Origin: Volvariella volvacea V23
Lineage: Eukaryota > Basidiomycota > Agaricomycetes > Agaricales > Pluteaceae
Reading direction: 5' to 3'
Assembly (NCBI GenBank): GCA_000349905.1
Contig: KB722753.1
Coordinates: forward strand, 538,133 to 602,132
Length of the DNA stretch: 64,000 nt
Shown: positions 33,967 through 45,719 of the stretch, in pieces
Numbering within the stretch: position 1 is the first letter of the stretch
Layout: each line of letters opens with the position of its first letter
Notes under the pieces: model-generated
Told to the model about the DNA's origin: nothing
What the model saw: only the letters and a program-made list of their open reading frames with translations
The model's database searches: none
Position numbers and translations under genes: made by a program

Positions 33967-35411
33967 CTACAGAGAAGAATATGAGTCCTCTGAACAAGAA
34001 TGAATTAAATAAGAACTTGCCAGAAGAGTTGTAGAGGCAGCAGGGCAGCCGCGTCCAGGTCCCTGCAAATTCTGCAGGGTCACCAAAGAAGCCTGAATGC
34101 GAGCGGCTTTGGAGGCGTTTGAATCGTCAGTAGGGAAGGTAACTCGAACGGAAGGGTTGTTGACTGCGAACCCCGCAGCGACATTGGCGGTCAAAGACTA
34201 GATGTTGAAATTTTATGATGAGCAAGACAAGTCGAAGCCTAGAGGCAATGATACGTACCTGGATGAACTCATCTCGATCAGGAGGGCATGCACAGGGGAT
34301 CTTGATGGGGCGACCGTCTGCTCCGTTAACGGCACCATCACAATCACCAGTGCCGGTTGGGTTAAGTCCACGCTGGAAGCCGAGATCGGGAACGAGTGCT
34401 GGGTCAACTACGTTGTTACCTGGAGCTGGCGCAGGTTGAGGGGCAGGAGCGGGGGCGGGAGTGACAGCGGGAGGAGGAGCAGTTCCGTCCTGAATGGCCT
34501 TCTGTTGGGCTAGGAAGGTGGTGGAGGCGGCGGGACATCCTCTACCGGGACCTTCAAGGTTCTGGAGGGTGACCAAGGCAGTGTGCATGCGGGCGAGCTG
34601 GGATTCCCTAGAGTTGTCGGTGGGGAATGAGACTCTGACTGATGGGTTGTTGACGGCGAATCCGGCGGCTACGTTAGCGTTCACTTGCTAAATTGGCTGT
34701 GAGCAAACGAATACTAAAAAGTTTGTAATAACAGGTAACGTACGCGAATGAATTCATCGCGGGAGGGAGGGCACTTGCAGGGGATTTTAATAGGGCGGCC
34801 ATCTGCTCCGTTAACTGCCCCATCACAGTCGCCAGTACCAGTGGGANNNNNNNNNNNNNNNNNNNNNNNNNNNNNNNNNNNNNNNNNNNNNNNNNNNNNN
34901 NNNNNNNNNNNNNNNNNNNNNNNNNNNNNNNNNNNNNNNNNNNNNNTCTGTTGAGCAAGGAAGGTGGTTGAAGCAGCGGGACAGCCACGACCAGGTCCTT
35001 CAAGGTTTTGAAGAGTAACAAGAGCAGTTTGCATGCGGGCAAGCTGAGATTCCTTTGAATTGTCCGTTGGGAATGAAACCCTGACAGACGGGTTGTTGAC
35101 AGCGAAACCCGCAGCGACGTTGGCGTTTACTTGCTGCAGAGCAGGACACCTTGATCAGCGCCTCTACATGACATTGATGTAAAACGTACTCGAATGAACT
35201 CATCCCGAGCGGGTGGGCATTTGCAGGGAATTTTAATGGGTTGGCCATTGGCGCCATTGACTGCTCCATCACAGTCACCTGTGCCTGTAGGATTTAGGCC
35301 GGATTGAAAACCGAATTCTGGAATTAAAGCCGGATCCACGTCTCGCTTGACCGGTCGAGCAGAGACAGAAATAGCAAGAAAAACAGCGGCAAACGTAGCA
35401 CTGAATTTCAT
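33967..35411 (-). CDS. Secreted protein of tandem duplicated modules
   Basis: A signal peptide (MKFSATFAAVFLAISVSA) precedes at least three copies of a module found in basidiomycete secreted proteins of unknown function. Each module has a first half, VDPALxPxFGFQxGLNPTG then TGDCDGAVNGADG...IPCKCPP, ending DEFIR or DEFIQ. An intron follows at the same place in every copy. The second half runs NVAAGFAVNNPSVRVSFPTD to LQNLEGPGRGCPAASTT. A Pro/Ala linker (PPPAVTPAPAPAPQPAPAPG) joins modules two and three. Four Cys per module could form disulphides. The 100-N gap (34847-34946) falls in the linker between modules one and two, so more modules may be missing. The C-terminal ~20 residues are uncertain. 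Function unknown. Confidence 0.75.
34847..34946. other. Assembly gap, 100 N
   Basis: Exactly 100 N, the conventional filler for a gap of unknown size. It lies inside the repetitive secreted-protein gene, the expected place for a repeat-induced assembly break. Confidence 0.95.
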
Positions 35412-36932
35412 GGTTATTGGATATCTGAGTGCTTAACTGATTCCTGAGAGGTTTATCAAAGAGTGTGCTGAGGCGTCAAGCCTGCAATGAACAATGAATG
35501 AATGAATGAAGCGCCCGACCCAGTCGAGGCAACCAAAGGTGAATGAGAAGGTGAGGGGAAGAGGAATAGCATCATCATATGGCGGAGTAACGCTTTTATA
35601 GTGCAGCATAAGGGAATTGACGAAGTGGAGCAATATCTTAGATCGGATCAATTTAGATCACTCTTCCCTTGCAACGGCCACTTTTCTAGCAACCATAATT
35701 ATCAGGCACCACGAGGTCTGCCTCGAACCTTCATACTGAATTGCCCCGGGTCGTTTTAAACCTTCGAAGTTTTGCAAATGTCGACGTCGACGTCGACGGC
35801 ACACTGCCCAGATGGCAATCACAACTTAGGCCATCCACTTTCAGGTTCATAAAGCTTCCCTTTTCGAGTTCGCACCGTTAACAGCTATCAGTGCAACGAG
35901 GCACAACGTGCGTTGAAATTTGCTCACCGCATGCTCATGGAGTTCGGTCGCTATAGCGTCCCGCGGACAGGAGATTCAAGGGCCTCGCCAACGTCAGTGT
36001 TTGTAAGCATGCTTTTTCTCATTCGTACAGCTAGCCATAGCCATCAATCGGCTTCCTTACATCAGCCCTAACTGCAGAATTTGGATCGCCGAACTGACTG
36101 CTCATCCGTAATCCACATACTGTAATTGCAACCTGGCCGAGGTTTGCAAACAAATATAGGGGCATGGTATTCTATTTGTTCTTTTTGCTCTCCATTTGTT
36201 CTTCGCTGACTTCACGAAGATCATCAATTTGCATGCTTAGACAACGGACAATGCAGTCCAGTTCATAGAGATCGTTATCCAGTTAGGTTTGTATGCACGG
36301 CATGGGAACACAAGGCCCCTTAATTGTGTAGTTGCTACAATTAGACCACGCAGGGCCCAAAATTTTATCCAGCCGATTGCGTTCAATACGCCCAAAGAGG
36401 AGTCGGGGTTAAGGCTCTCACCGTATTCTTATCGCGTAGAGTGGAGTAAATACAATGATTTCAGAATAGTCGACTACGAGGTGGTAAGTGCATACATATT
36501 CATTGAGCGGTGCGCCGGTGTCCTTACAGGATCTCAGAACTACGTTCGGCACTCGTGTGATAGCTATAAAGGCATCACAATGCACACCAGTCCTTCGTAC
36601 TCTCACTTTACGCACGGGTTGAGGATCAAACAATTGCTTGACCCACAACTCCTCTCCTTCGCTCGCTTGTATGACATCTTTGTGAACAGCTTTGGACCGG
36701 CCCTCCGAAAACTCAGCATAACTGCGCATCATCCTATAAATATACCACCCCCGTTCTTTTCTTAGGTACACGGCGGGGTATATATTCAGTGTTGGCAGGA
36801 CCCACAAAGCCTTGGTACCCGTGCTCCACTCAATTACCTGGCCGCGTCAGGTAGCTTCCGTTCCACTAGAAATCATCCCTCACTCCCTTCTTTCATCCAT
36901 TCATTCATCTTGGTGTTAGTCAACGAAGGGCG
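35412..36932. other. Gene-poor region, 1.5 kb
   Basis: A (tgaa)n-like stretch lies near 35491-35509 and gtcgacgtcgacgtcgac near 35780. A TATAAAA on the minus strand near 35594 could serve the secreted-protein gene. A frame at 36289-36765 shows no domain. TATATA near 36779-36784 lies ~150 bases before the GH16 start and is a plausible promoter. Confidence 0.45.
35780..35798. repeat. (GTCGAC)3 short tandem palindromes
   Basis: Three head-to-tail copies of the self-complementary hexamer gtcgac, about 370 bases upstream of the secreted-protein start. Confidence 0.7.
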
Positions 36933-38538
36933 ATGACGAGCAACTCCATCCATTTGGCAATCCAGTTTATGTTACTGTTCTCAACTAGTACGATCGCTTT
37001 AGTGGAGGCAGCTTCCTATAAATTAGTTAAGGATTATTCTGGACCTACCTTCTTTGCTGACTGGACCTTTTACGACCATTGTGCGTCATCCTGTTCCTAC
37101 GTTTTTTCCCCTTTGCTGAACATGGATACAACAAACATATCAGTCGACAACTTGACTAACGGTGACGTTGTGTGAGTGAGGCACTCCTAGCTGTTCTTTT
37201 GTCTCAGTCCTTACCGGCCTTACCTCTTAACCCAGGTTCGTGTCAGCTTCAGAAGCGGCCTCTCAAAAATTGGCGTTTGTTGATCCTATAACGAACCATG
37301 CAATCATCAAAGTAGATAATACCTCCGTTGTTCCATTCAATGAAAAGAGGAATACAGTCCGCATTACGACCAACGATCAATATGGGGTTGGAAGTGTGTG
37401 GGTTGCAGACCTCTTTCACGTACCCTATGGGGTGGGTCCACCTACACCCTATTATGCAAACTTAAATTGTGCTTACTGCTAATTAATAAGTGCTCGGTCT
37501 GGCCCGCGTGGTGAGTGCCTTCAGCCTTTGGGTAGCATAGAGCTGACTTATATGATGCACTTAGGTGGTCTCAAGCACCAACTTGGCCGGCTGGAGGGTG
37601 GGTATTATGCTTCTGTTTTCTGGGTGAATGTTGATGTACCATAATTCAGAGAAATCGATACATTCGAGGGCGTCAATTTGGGAACGTTGAACCAAATGAG
37701 TCTACACACCCTTCCAGGTTGCAATCTTGTAGATCCAGTGCAAACGTCTCCCTTCGTCAATTCTACGAATTGCGATTCACAAGCCAACAATAACCAAGGT
37801 TGCATAGTTACGGACCCAGATCCTGCATCATTTGGCGCAGGTTTCGCAGCGGCCGGTGGTGGTGTGTTTGTCACTGAATACGCTGAATCTGGAATATCGT
37901 GCGTATTTGACTTCATTCAGTCGTGTTTTACGGTACGCTTGTTGGTGTTGACGCCATTCAGAATTTGGTTTTTCCCTAGGGCAAACGTTCCAAGCGAGCT
38001 GAGTGGGAATGGTTCTATACTCGATACTTCAGCCTTGGGAAAAGCCACTGCCAACTGGCCATCGGGCGGATGCAATATTGATCAATTCTTCTCCGCACAA
38101 CACCTGATCTTCGACATCACCCTCTGCGGAGGTGAATCGAGACAGTTCTAACACCTCATCGCCTTCTGATCCTTATGTGGCTTTATAGATTTCGCGAAGC
38201 CTCCGAGTATCTTCCTTCAGACTTGCACTGGGGTGTGCTATAATGATTACGTTGTTGGGAATGGCTCTGTGTATTCCACCGCTTACTTTGACATCGGTTC
38301 TGTCCGGGTTTTCAATACGAGTGGTTTGCCAGATCACTCTTCGAATAATTCTCCGAGTAGCCCTTCAAATAATCCTCCAAATGACCCTTCAAATAACCAT
38401 TCTGATTCCCTTACCAACTCCAACCCTGGTAAGAGCATCTCGTTAACTTCGGCTTGTCCCGCTGCTGATATTGATGTTTATCGTCTCTGGATAGCGATGG
38501 CGGCCTTGCTGATTGCTCTAGCTACTTCAATGTTGTAG
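36933..38538 (+). CDS. Secreted GH16 endo-beta-glucanase, probably GPI-anchored
   Basis: A multi-exon gene with a hydrophobic N terminus (IQFMLLFSTSTIALVEA). The GH16 fold includes GPTFFADWTFYDH, NLTNGDVVFVSASEA, WVADLFHVPYGCSVWPAWW and the catalytic GEIDTFEGVN (Glu nucleophile, Asp, acid/base Glu). WFFPRANVPSEL, WPSGGCNIDQFFSAQHLIFD and CGDFAKPP are further conserved pieces. A Ser/Asn/Pro linker and a C-terminal hydrophobic segment (LWIAMAALLIALATSML) end the protein, as in GPI-anchored wall glucanases. At least six short introns. GH16 enzymes of this group cut beta-1,3(4)- or 1,6-glucans in the fungal wall. Catalytic residues are intact. Confidence 0.9.
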
Positions 38539-39146
38539 GCCTTCTGAGTGCTGTGGTAATATCGCTTCGAATCCCCTGGACTCTATCATTTCCGCTCCGT
38601 CCCTTGTGCGTAGATCATGTCGAAACCCACTCGTGATACCCCCGATATGTTAATGAACATTGTTACGACTCGCATCTGTGATCCTCATCCAGAGGCCCGG
38701 GCCACAAGATCTGTTCCGAGGCTAGAGCCCCTTTGCAACATACGAGGCATTATGAGGTGCAGGTACCTGAGCTCCCTAGTCTTCCATTTTCTCAGCCATC
38801 GAAGCTTGTGACTCGGAGATGTCCACGACAGGTGATTGATGAAAGAAACACAGCACGCGATTCTCTCGATGTAATCCCTTGGAGGGTGGATGAACAGAAA
38901 CTGCCCGAATAGAAGTCGACAGAACCGGTACCGACTAATTCATTCTGTGTGAATACTGACCGACGCTACAGACAGTTCCTTTCACATGAGAGTGAACGTC
39001 GATCCCCAAAAGTACAAGAGTCAGCTTATAACCGCGGGAGTACATACCTCATGTCTCAGTCCCGATAAACATATATATTCCCCTGAACACCTCTAGGCAT
39101 TCGTTATCCCCTTCAACATTCGAGCCTTAGTATTACCACCATCAGC
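38539..39146. other. Intergenic region before the epoxide hydrolase array
   Basis: No gene seen; the frame at 38617-38811 lacks support. The end of the stretch carries the promoter of the first epoxide hydrolase copy. Confidence 0.5.
39072..39077 (+). promoter_or_regulatory. TATA box of epoxide hydrolase copy A
   Basis: TATATA 75 bases upstream of the ATG at 39147. The same word occurs 72 bases upstream of copy B, which supports a shared core promoter. Confidence 0.55.
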
Positions 39147-40822
39147 ATGTCGGAACCCATCAAATCCTGGGGTCCTGAATCCCCGTTCCGAATTTCCATT
39201 CCCGAATCTCAGCTCGAGCTTCTGCGAAAGAAATTAGAGCTCGCCACCTGGCCCGATGAGCTCAAGGACTCCGGATGGGACTATGGCACACCACTTGCTG
39301 ACATGCAAAGGCTTGCGGAGAGATGGAAGAATGGATATGATTGGAGGAGGTTTGAGAAAGAGTTGAATGAAGAATTGCCAATGTATACGAGGGATATTGA
39401 GATTGAGAAGTTTGGATCAATCAATATACATTACGTCCATGTGAGAAGTACGGTTCAAAGGGCGGTTCCGTTGCTATTTGTTCACGGATGTGAGTATTTC
39501 CTCCTGCTTTCACTGGGTCGTTAAGGTGGCTGCGGCCACCTGAAAGGCTGAATTAATACTAATAAATGCTCGATCACAAAGGGCCAGGAAGTTTTATCGA
39601 AATTGGAAAAATCGCGAAACTACTCACCAATGGAATGCCACATTACCCGAGCTTTAATGTCGTGGCTATTAGCTTGCCAGGTTTCGGATTCTCCGAAGCA
39701 CCTAAGAAGAAGGGCTTCGGGTTAAAACAATATGCAGAAGTGAGCTTTCGGATAGATCTATGCAGCTCGAAGCACAGCGAACTAAAGGAGCTGTAGATCT
39801 GCCATAAGCTAATGCTGTCCCTTGGGTACAATGAATATGGTATGTTCCTTAATATTTGGTCAATTGAATAAAATATTCAACATCTCCTTGCCTTGTAGTT
39901 ACACAAGGAGGCGATTGGGGATTTCTTGTGAGTTTTCGGGTCTTAATTCACAGTAAAGGTCTAACCCAGTGTCAGATTACGCGAGAGATAGCTAGTCTAT
40001 TTGGTGGTAAGCATAAGCATCACAAGGCTTGGCATACCAATTTCCCGCTGTAAGTACATTGTTTGTACTCACCAGATTCGAAATTCACGAAAATGTTAGT
40101 GCACCGCCACCATCTTTAGGGACCAATCCTGTTAATTACATTTCTACGGCACTCTCCTCTGATACCGCAGAAAAAGCCGCGGCAGATCGCACGGAATGGT
40201 ACCATAATATATCAAGTGGATACTTCAAGGTCCAGTCTACGAAACCACAAACCATCGGATACGCACTGAATGACTCGCCTGTGGCTTTGTTGGCATGGAT
40301 TTACGAGAAATTAGTTGATTGGACTGATGGATACCCTTGGGAGGATGACGAAGGTGAGTGGCTCTGGGTTCGTCTTCTAGGTACAAGGAAATATGAGACT
40401 TACCGTAACTTCGTTGGCCAATAGTGCTCGACTGGATCTCGATCTATTGGTTCTCTCGTTCTGGCCCTGCCGCTTCCGTTAGGATATATTACGAAGTCAC
40501 ACAGGGAGATGGAAGTGTCTTCACAATGGTAGTGCCCACCACGATTCCTACAGGTTACTCTTATTTCCCAAAGGAGCTTGTCATACAGCCAAAGAGGTGA
40601 GTATGAGAGATCGATCCTGTCCAGAGCTTTGAATCGGAGGTTCTACTTAGTTGGGTTCGAAAAGTCGCCAATGTCGTGTTTGAGTCCCAGCATGATAGTG
40701 GAGGTCATTTCGCAGCTTATGAAAGACCTCGAGAATTAGTTGATGATTTGAGGAAAATGTTTGGAAAGGATGGGCCCGCATATGGTGTGGTTACTGGTAT
40801 GGGAGGGTACGCTGCTCAGTAG
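39147..40822 (+). CDS. Microsomal-type epoxide hydrolase, copy A
   Basis: A multi-exon alpha/beta hydrolase with the N-terminal EHN domain ([20 protein letters not shown] ... [18 protein letters not shown]). Core motifs: LLFVHGWPGSFIE (oxyanion hole), [25 protein letters not shown] with the nucleophile Asp, [20 protein letters not shown] with an epoxide-polarising Tyr, [22 protein letters not shown], and the C-terminal His in [11 protein letters not shown]. The family hydrolyses epoxides to diols in detoxification or secondary metabolism. No N-terminal membrane anchor is seen, unlike mammalian EPHX1. First of three intact tandem copies on the same strand, with a closely similar exon pattern. 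The substrate is unknown. Confidence 0.9.
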
Positions 40823-41065
40823 CGTGCGGACCTGTACAAAATAGGTACATATGGCCTTTCAGTCAGCTGTCTTTTCCTGTGCTTTATACAAACAGACCTA
40901 CAATTCATGCAGAGTCTTGGAGATGGTCTTAGCATTTCCTTTATGGTGGCGGCATAGTGGGCTATTTAAGGATCTGTCGCGTCAGGTGGTGCTCTGTATC
41001 ATAGCCAGATGATCGCCGTGACAATCACTAGTCTCGGTGACTCGGTTTCATCGTGTACTAAGACA

Positions 41066-41071
41066 TATATA
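41066..41071 (+). promoter_or_regulatory. TATA box of epoxide hydrolase copy B
   Basis: TATATA 72 bases upstream of ATG 41138. It falls inside an open 5' extension of the first-exon frame, which argues that the extension is leader and not coding. Confidence 0.55.
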
Positions 41072-41137
41072 CGCCTTCGCTTCTCTCGCAGTGCTCGTAC
41101 ACTGCCCCACGTAAACCACAGCTTTTGTATTGTCACC

Positions 41138-42867
41138 ATGTCGGAACGCGTTCACCCTTGGGGTCCTGAATCCCCTTTCCATATTTCCATTCCGGAAGCT
41201 CAACTCGAGCTCCTACACAAGAAGTTACAACTCACTATCTGGCCTGACGAGATTGAAGACTCTGGCAAGGATTACGGCACACCACTTACCGATGTCCAGC
41301 GACTCGCGGAAAGATGGAAGAATGGATACGATTGGAGGAAGTTTGAAGAAGAGTTAAACGAGGAGTTGCCGATGTTTGTGAGGGATGTCGAGGTCGACAA
41401 TTTTGGGTTTCTCAATATACACTACGTCCATGTGAAGAGTATAGTACAAAATGCGATTCCGTTGGCATTTGTGCATGGATGTAAGTAAGCCTTGTCATTT
41501 GCGTTGTTCTTGATCTTTGGCGCCATCATCACGATAGCCCTACCGTCACATTGCAACACTCGGACTAGTACTGATTAATATTCACAGGGCCAGGAAGCTT
41601 TATTGAAGTTCGAAAAATTGCCAAATTACTTACCAATGGCGGCGCTCACTATCCGAGCTTTAGTGTCGTGGCTATCAGCTTGCCAGGATTTGGTTTCTCT
41701 GAAGCACCAAAGAAAAAAGGATTTAGGCTACAGCAATACGCAGAGGTGAAGTGAGGTATTTCAGTTCACGAAACTCACAGGCTAATGTATTTGTTCTAGG
41801 TCTGTCATAAGTTGATGTTATCCCTTGGATATAATGAATACGGTACATAATACTAACCCACCTTCTCGTGGGCCGTATAAAGGAACTGACATTCTCTTGG
41901 CAGTCACACAAGGTGGAGACTGGGGGTTCGTTGTGAGTTTTTAAAAGTTGTTGGAGCGTAGTGCACATAAATTCATGGACATGACTTGACCTCGTGCACA
42001 GATTACAAGGCAGATGGCTAGCTTGTATGGTGGTCAGGGCAAGCACGTCAAGGCTTGGCATACCAATCGTCCGCTGTGAGTACAGATGGTGCCCCATTTC
42101 AGACGAAATTATCGGGTTTGGAATTGGTGGTGCAGTACAAGCTAAGAAACCCAATTTCAGTGCACCTTCTGCTGTTGGGCCTTTTGATATGGAAGCGCTT
42201 TCTTTTTCCGATGTTGCAGAAAGGGCTGCAGCCGAGCGTTCTTTGTGGTACATCAAACTTGGCAGCGGGTACTCCAAGCTACAATCCACAAAACCGCAAA
42301 TTATCGGATACGCTTTGAATGACTCACCTGTAGCCTTGTTAGCGTGGATTCAAGAAAGGTTGGTTGACTGGACTGATGACTATCCCTGGCAAGACGACGA
42401 AGGTAAGAATATGAAATCCATCGTATTATTCATAAGGGAATGGAGTATTTACATTGTTGACTAATGTCAGTGCTCGACTGGGTCTCGATCTACTGGTTCT
42501 CTCGGGCTGGACCTGCTGCCTCTGTTCGAATTTATTACGAAGTATTGCAAGGAGACGGAGAGGTCTTCCTTATGTCGGTATTTACCACAATTCCGGCAGG
42601 TTATTCATACTTTCCGAAGGAACTTCTCGTCCAACCCAAGAGGTGAGAAGGGATGACATTTCATTTGTATGAGCTTCTCAATCTGTGATCAAACGCAGCT
42701 AGGTGCGAGAAGTCGCCAATGTCGTTTTCGAGTCCCAGCACGACAGTGGTGGACATTTCGCAGCACATGAGAAGCCTCAGGCACTAGTTGGTGACCTGAG
42801 AAAGATGTTCGGAAAGGGTGGTCCCGCATATGGCGTAGTCGAGGGAAAGGGAGGCTACGATGTTTAG
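41138..42867 (+). CDS. Microsomal-type epoxide hydrolase, copy B
   Basis: Same architecture and intron placement as copy A. EHN domain ([20 protein letters not shown]), [28 protein letters not shown] with the nucleophile Asp, [40 protein letters not shown] and [12 protein letters not shown] with the catalytic His. The start at 41138 (MSERVHPWG) aligns with copies A and D; the open frame continues upstream to 41009 but that part has no match in the other copies. All catalytic residues present. The stop is at 42865-42867 (GGYDV). Confidence 0.9.
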
Positions 42868-43104
42868 TACAATCACCTCCAAACATATTGACGGCGGTGA
42901 ATGATGTAGATGAGGTTGTGGATGCCATTTAGGGAGTGGTGACTGTAAATCGTTCTTGTATTATGGTGTATGGGTAGCTTGCTGAATCAATGGTATGATT
43001 ATTCGTCCTTAAAAGTGGATAGGTATGGGAAGATGGCACAGACAGAGAGTTTAGTACGACTCCGCCGGATTACTATAACATGATGTATACTACGAGTCTT
43101 TGCC

Positions 43105-43568
43105 ATGTCAGAGCACGTCAAGTTCTAGGGTCCTGGATCTCCCTTCTACATTTCTATTGCAAGATCTCGACTTGAGCTCCTACAGAAAAAGTTAGAACTC
43201 ACCACTTCCCCCACTGAGGCTAACATTCCAGTACACCTCTTGCCGACTCGGATGTGCGAAGACTTGTCGGATGGTGGAAGTCCGAGAAACGGTCAAACGA
43301 GGCATTATTGATATTTACGAGGTTGACGGGTTTAGGTCGATCAATGTACGTTATACTTGCAGTCTGGTTCGAGCTATTGTTTGTTCATGGAAGTGAGTCA
43401 ACCAGTTGCACGGTTCAAGAAATCGCCAATGTTGTTTTGGACCTGAGCACGATAGCGAAAGTCATCCTGAAGCACACGAGAAGACCCAGGGAGTGGCAAA
43501 CGATTTAAGAAGGATTCTTGGAAAGGAAGGACTAGATTAGGGCATGGTCATGGGTATGGGGGTTCTAT
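43105..43568 (+). pseudogene. Epoxide hydrolase copy C, internally deleted
   Basis: The 5' part matches exon 1 of the neighbours (MSEHVKF, stop, GPGSPFYISIARSRLELLQK...) down to ELLFVHG and the following intron donor. The sequence then jumps directly to the last intron/last exon (AAGAAATCGCCAATGTTGTT..., matching [15 protein letters not shown] sense [12 protein letters not shown]). The whole catalytic middle, about 1.2 kb, is missing. A TAG at codon 8 and other stops make it non-functional. Confidence 0.85.
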
Positions 43569-43904
43569 GCTTAAGATCAGTCGTTCTGGATACACAGGAA
43601 CACTCGGTACGTTTCATGCTTTCATTAGATTTGTCTTGATACTTTAGTGACAGAGTATATGAAGAATATAGACGTGGTCTATATCGAATATTGCCAACGG
43701 GTTGGCACGGAGGTGTAATCGGCAACTTCGGTGATGCTATATCCCCATCATGATGCGCACCAGAAGAGAAGTGATGCCGTGAATGAGTGTAGAGTGGTGT
43801 ACTATATTAGTACGGCGCGGCCGAACTGGCGGCCTACGACGGTTCCGACTCGACTCACATCTGACACATCCTGATAAATGTCCATGAGTCATTGCATTAC
43901 CACC

Positions 43905-45538
43905 ATGTCAGAGTGGGGACCTGAAGCTCCATTTCGTATTTCCATACCAGAATCTCAACTCGAGCTCCTGAGAAAGAAGTTAGAGCTCACCACCTTGCCC
44001 GACGAGATCCAAGCCTCCGGCAGGGACTATGGCACGCCACTCGCTGATGTTCAGAGACTTGTGGCAAGGTGGAAGAGTGGGTATGATTGGAGGAGGTTTG
44101 AGAGAGAACTGAACGAAGAGTTACCGATGTTTACAAGAGATATTAAGGTTGACGGATTTGGACCACTTAATATCCATTACATTCATATGAAGAGCGCCGT
44201 GCAAAAAGCGATCCCATTGCTATTTGTTCATGGTTGTAAGTAATTCGCCACTCCGACAGAAACCAGAGCGAATTGGTGCTAACCAATATTCACAGGGCCA
44301 GGATCGTTCATCGAGGCCCGTAAGATAGCTAAATTACTCACGAGTGGCGCGCCACATTATCCAAGTTTCAACGTCGTAGCTATCAGCTTACCTGGGTATG
44401 GGTTCTCTGAGGCTCCCAAGAAGAAAGCCTTCAGAGTGCGACAATACGCTGAGGTAAGAGGCATGGATTTCGAAGGACTGACAGAGACGATGATATTGTT
44501 GTAGGTCTGTCATAAATTAATTCTGTCGCTTGGGTATAACGAATATGGTACGAATCTCACCATATCCTCTATCCGAGTAGTGGTTGACACATTCCTCTCG
44601 CACAGTTACGCAAGGAGGGGATTGGGGATTTGCTGTAAGTTTATGATAATAAGGCGTCTCCACGATAGTCAGCAAATATGGTCCTAACCATTAGTACGTA
44701 GATCACAAGGCAAATGGCTAGTTTGTATGGTGGTCAAGATAAGCATATCAAGGCCTGGCACACTAATTATCCTCTGTGAGTATACTGTTCTCTGGACATG
44801 GAATCCGCGAAACTCAAACTTACGACTTGATTGTCAGTGCTCCGCCTCCACCTTCGGCCACCGGTGCTTTCGATGCCACGGCGCTGTCCTCCTCTGATGC
44901 TATAGAAAAGGCCGCGGCGGAACGCACGGCATGGTTTCTTAATCACGGAAGTGGATACTACTGGTTGCAAACCACGAAACCGCAAACTCTTGGATATGGA
45001 TTAAGCGATTCTCCTGTGGCATTATTGGCGTGGATACATGAAAAGTTGGTCGATTGGACCGATGGGTATCCTTGGACGGATGATGAGGGTAAGTGATTGG
45101 GTGGATATACCTATAGGTTGGCTGACCGTATCGGTAAAAAGTGTTGGATTGGATTTCGATTTATTGGTTCTCTCGCGCTGGACCTGCTGCTTCTGTTAGG
45201 ATTTACTACGAAATTGCGCAAGGGGATGGCAACGTCTTCTTGTCGCCCGTACCTACCACTATTCCGGCAGGCTACTCATACTTTCCAAAGGAGGTTGTCA
45301 TCCAACCAAAGAGGTGAGTGAGGCCTGCTCCCTTACCCAGAAGTCTGACTCCGTGATGGCGTATAGTTGGGTCCGAGAAGCTGCTAAGGTCGTGTTCGAG
45401 TCTCAACATGAGAGCGGTGGTCATTTCGCAGCTTATGAGAAACCCCAAGAATTGGCTGAAGACTTGAGAAAGATGTTTGGAAAGGATGGACCGGCATATG
45501 GTGTGGTCACTGGTCTGGAAGGGTACGATAGTCCGTAA
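43905..45538 (+). CDS. Microsomal-type epoxide hydrolase, copy D
   Basis: Third intact array member. [20 protein letters not shown] starts the EHN domain. Then [23 protein letters not shown] (split by the first intron), [24 protein letters not shown] with the nucleophile Asp, [40 protein letters not shown] and [12 protein letters not shown] with the catalytic His. The start chosen (43905) aligns with the other copies; an in-frame Met at 43878 would add nine residues. It shares the exon pattern with A and B. No TATATA at the A/B position; a TATATT lies near 43801. Confidence 0.9.
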
Positions 45539-45719
45539 AGCTTAGAGGCTGGTTCAGGTCGATGGATTTTATGCACGAGGCACTTGAAGGATATGGCAAG
45601 CAAGGTACAGTCTACAGATCGACAGGACGTTAAATTAAACCTCTGTGAGAACAAAGATATGTCAAATGGTGAACATCCTGTGGTATCCTCATACACGGCG
45701 GATTAGATGCGGAAATCGG

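Noticed and set aside
36289..36765. 158-codon frame upstream of the GH16 gene
   Set aside because: No domain, no signal peptide, amino-acid composition like random sequence, and an overlapping frame of similar length on the other strand.
38560..38590. tRNA-like B-box word (cttcgaatcccc)
   Set aside because: No A box at the right distance and no acceptor stem could be formed; not a tRNA gene.
41009..41137. 5' extension of the epoxide hydrolase copy B frame
   Set aside because: It contains the TATATA element and has no counterpart in copies A and D; the start is at 41138.
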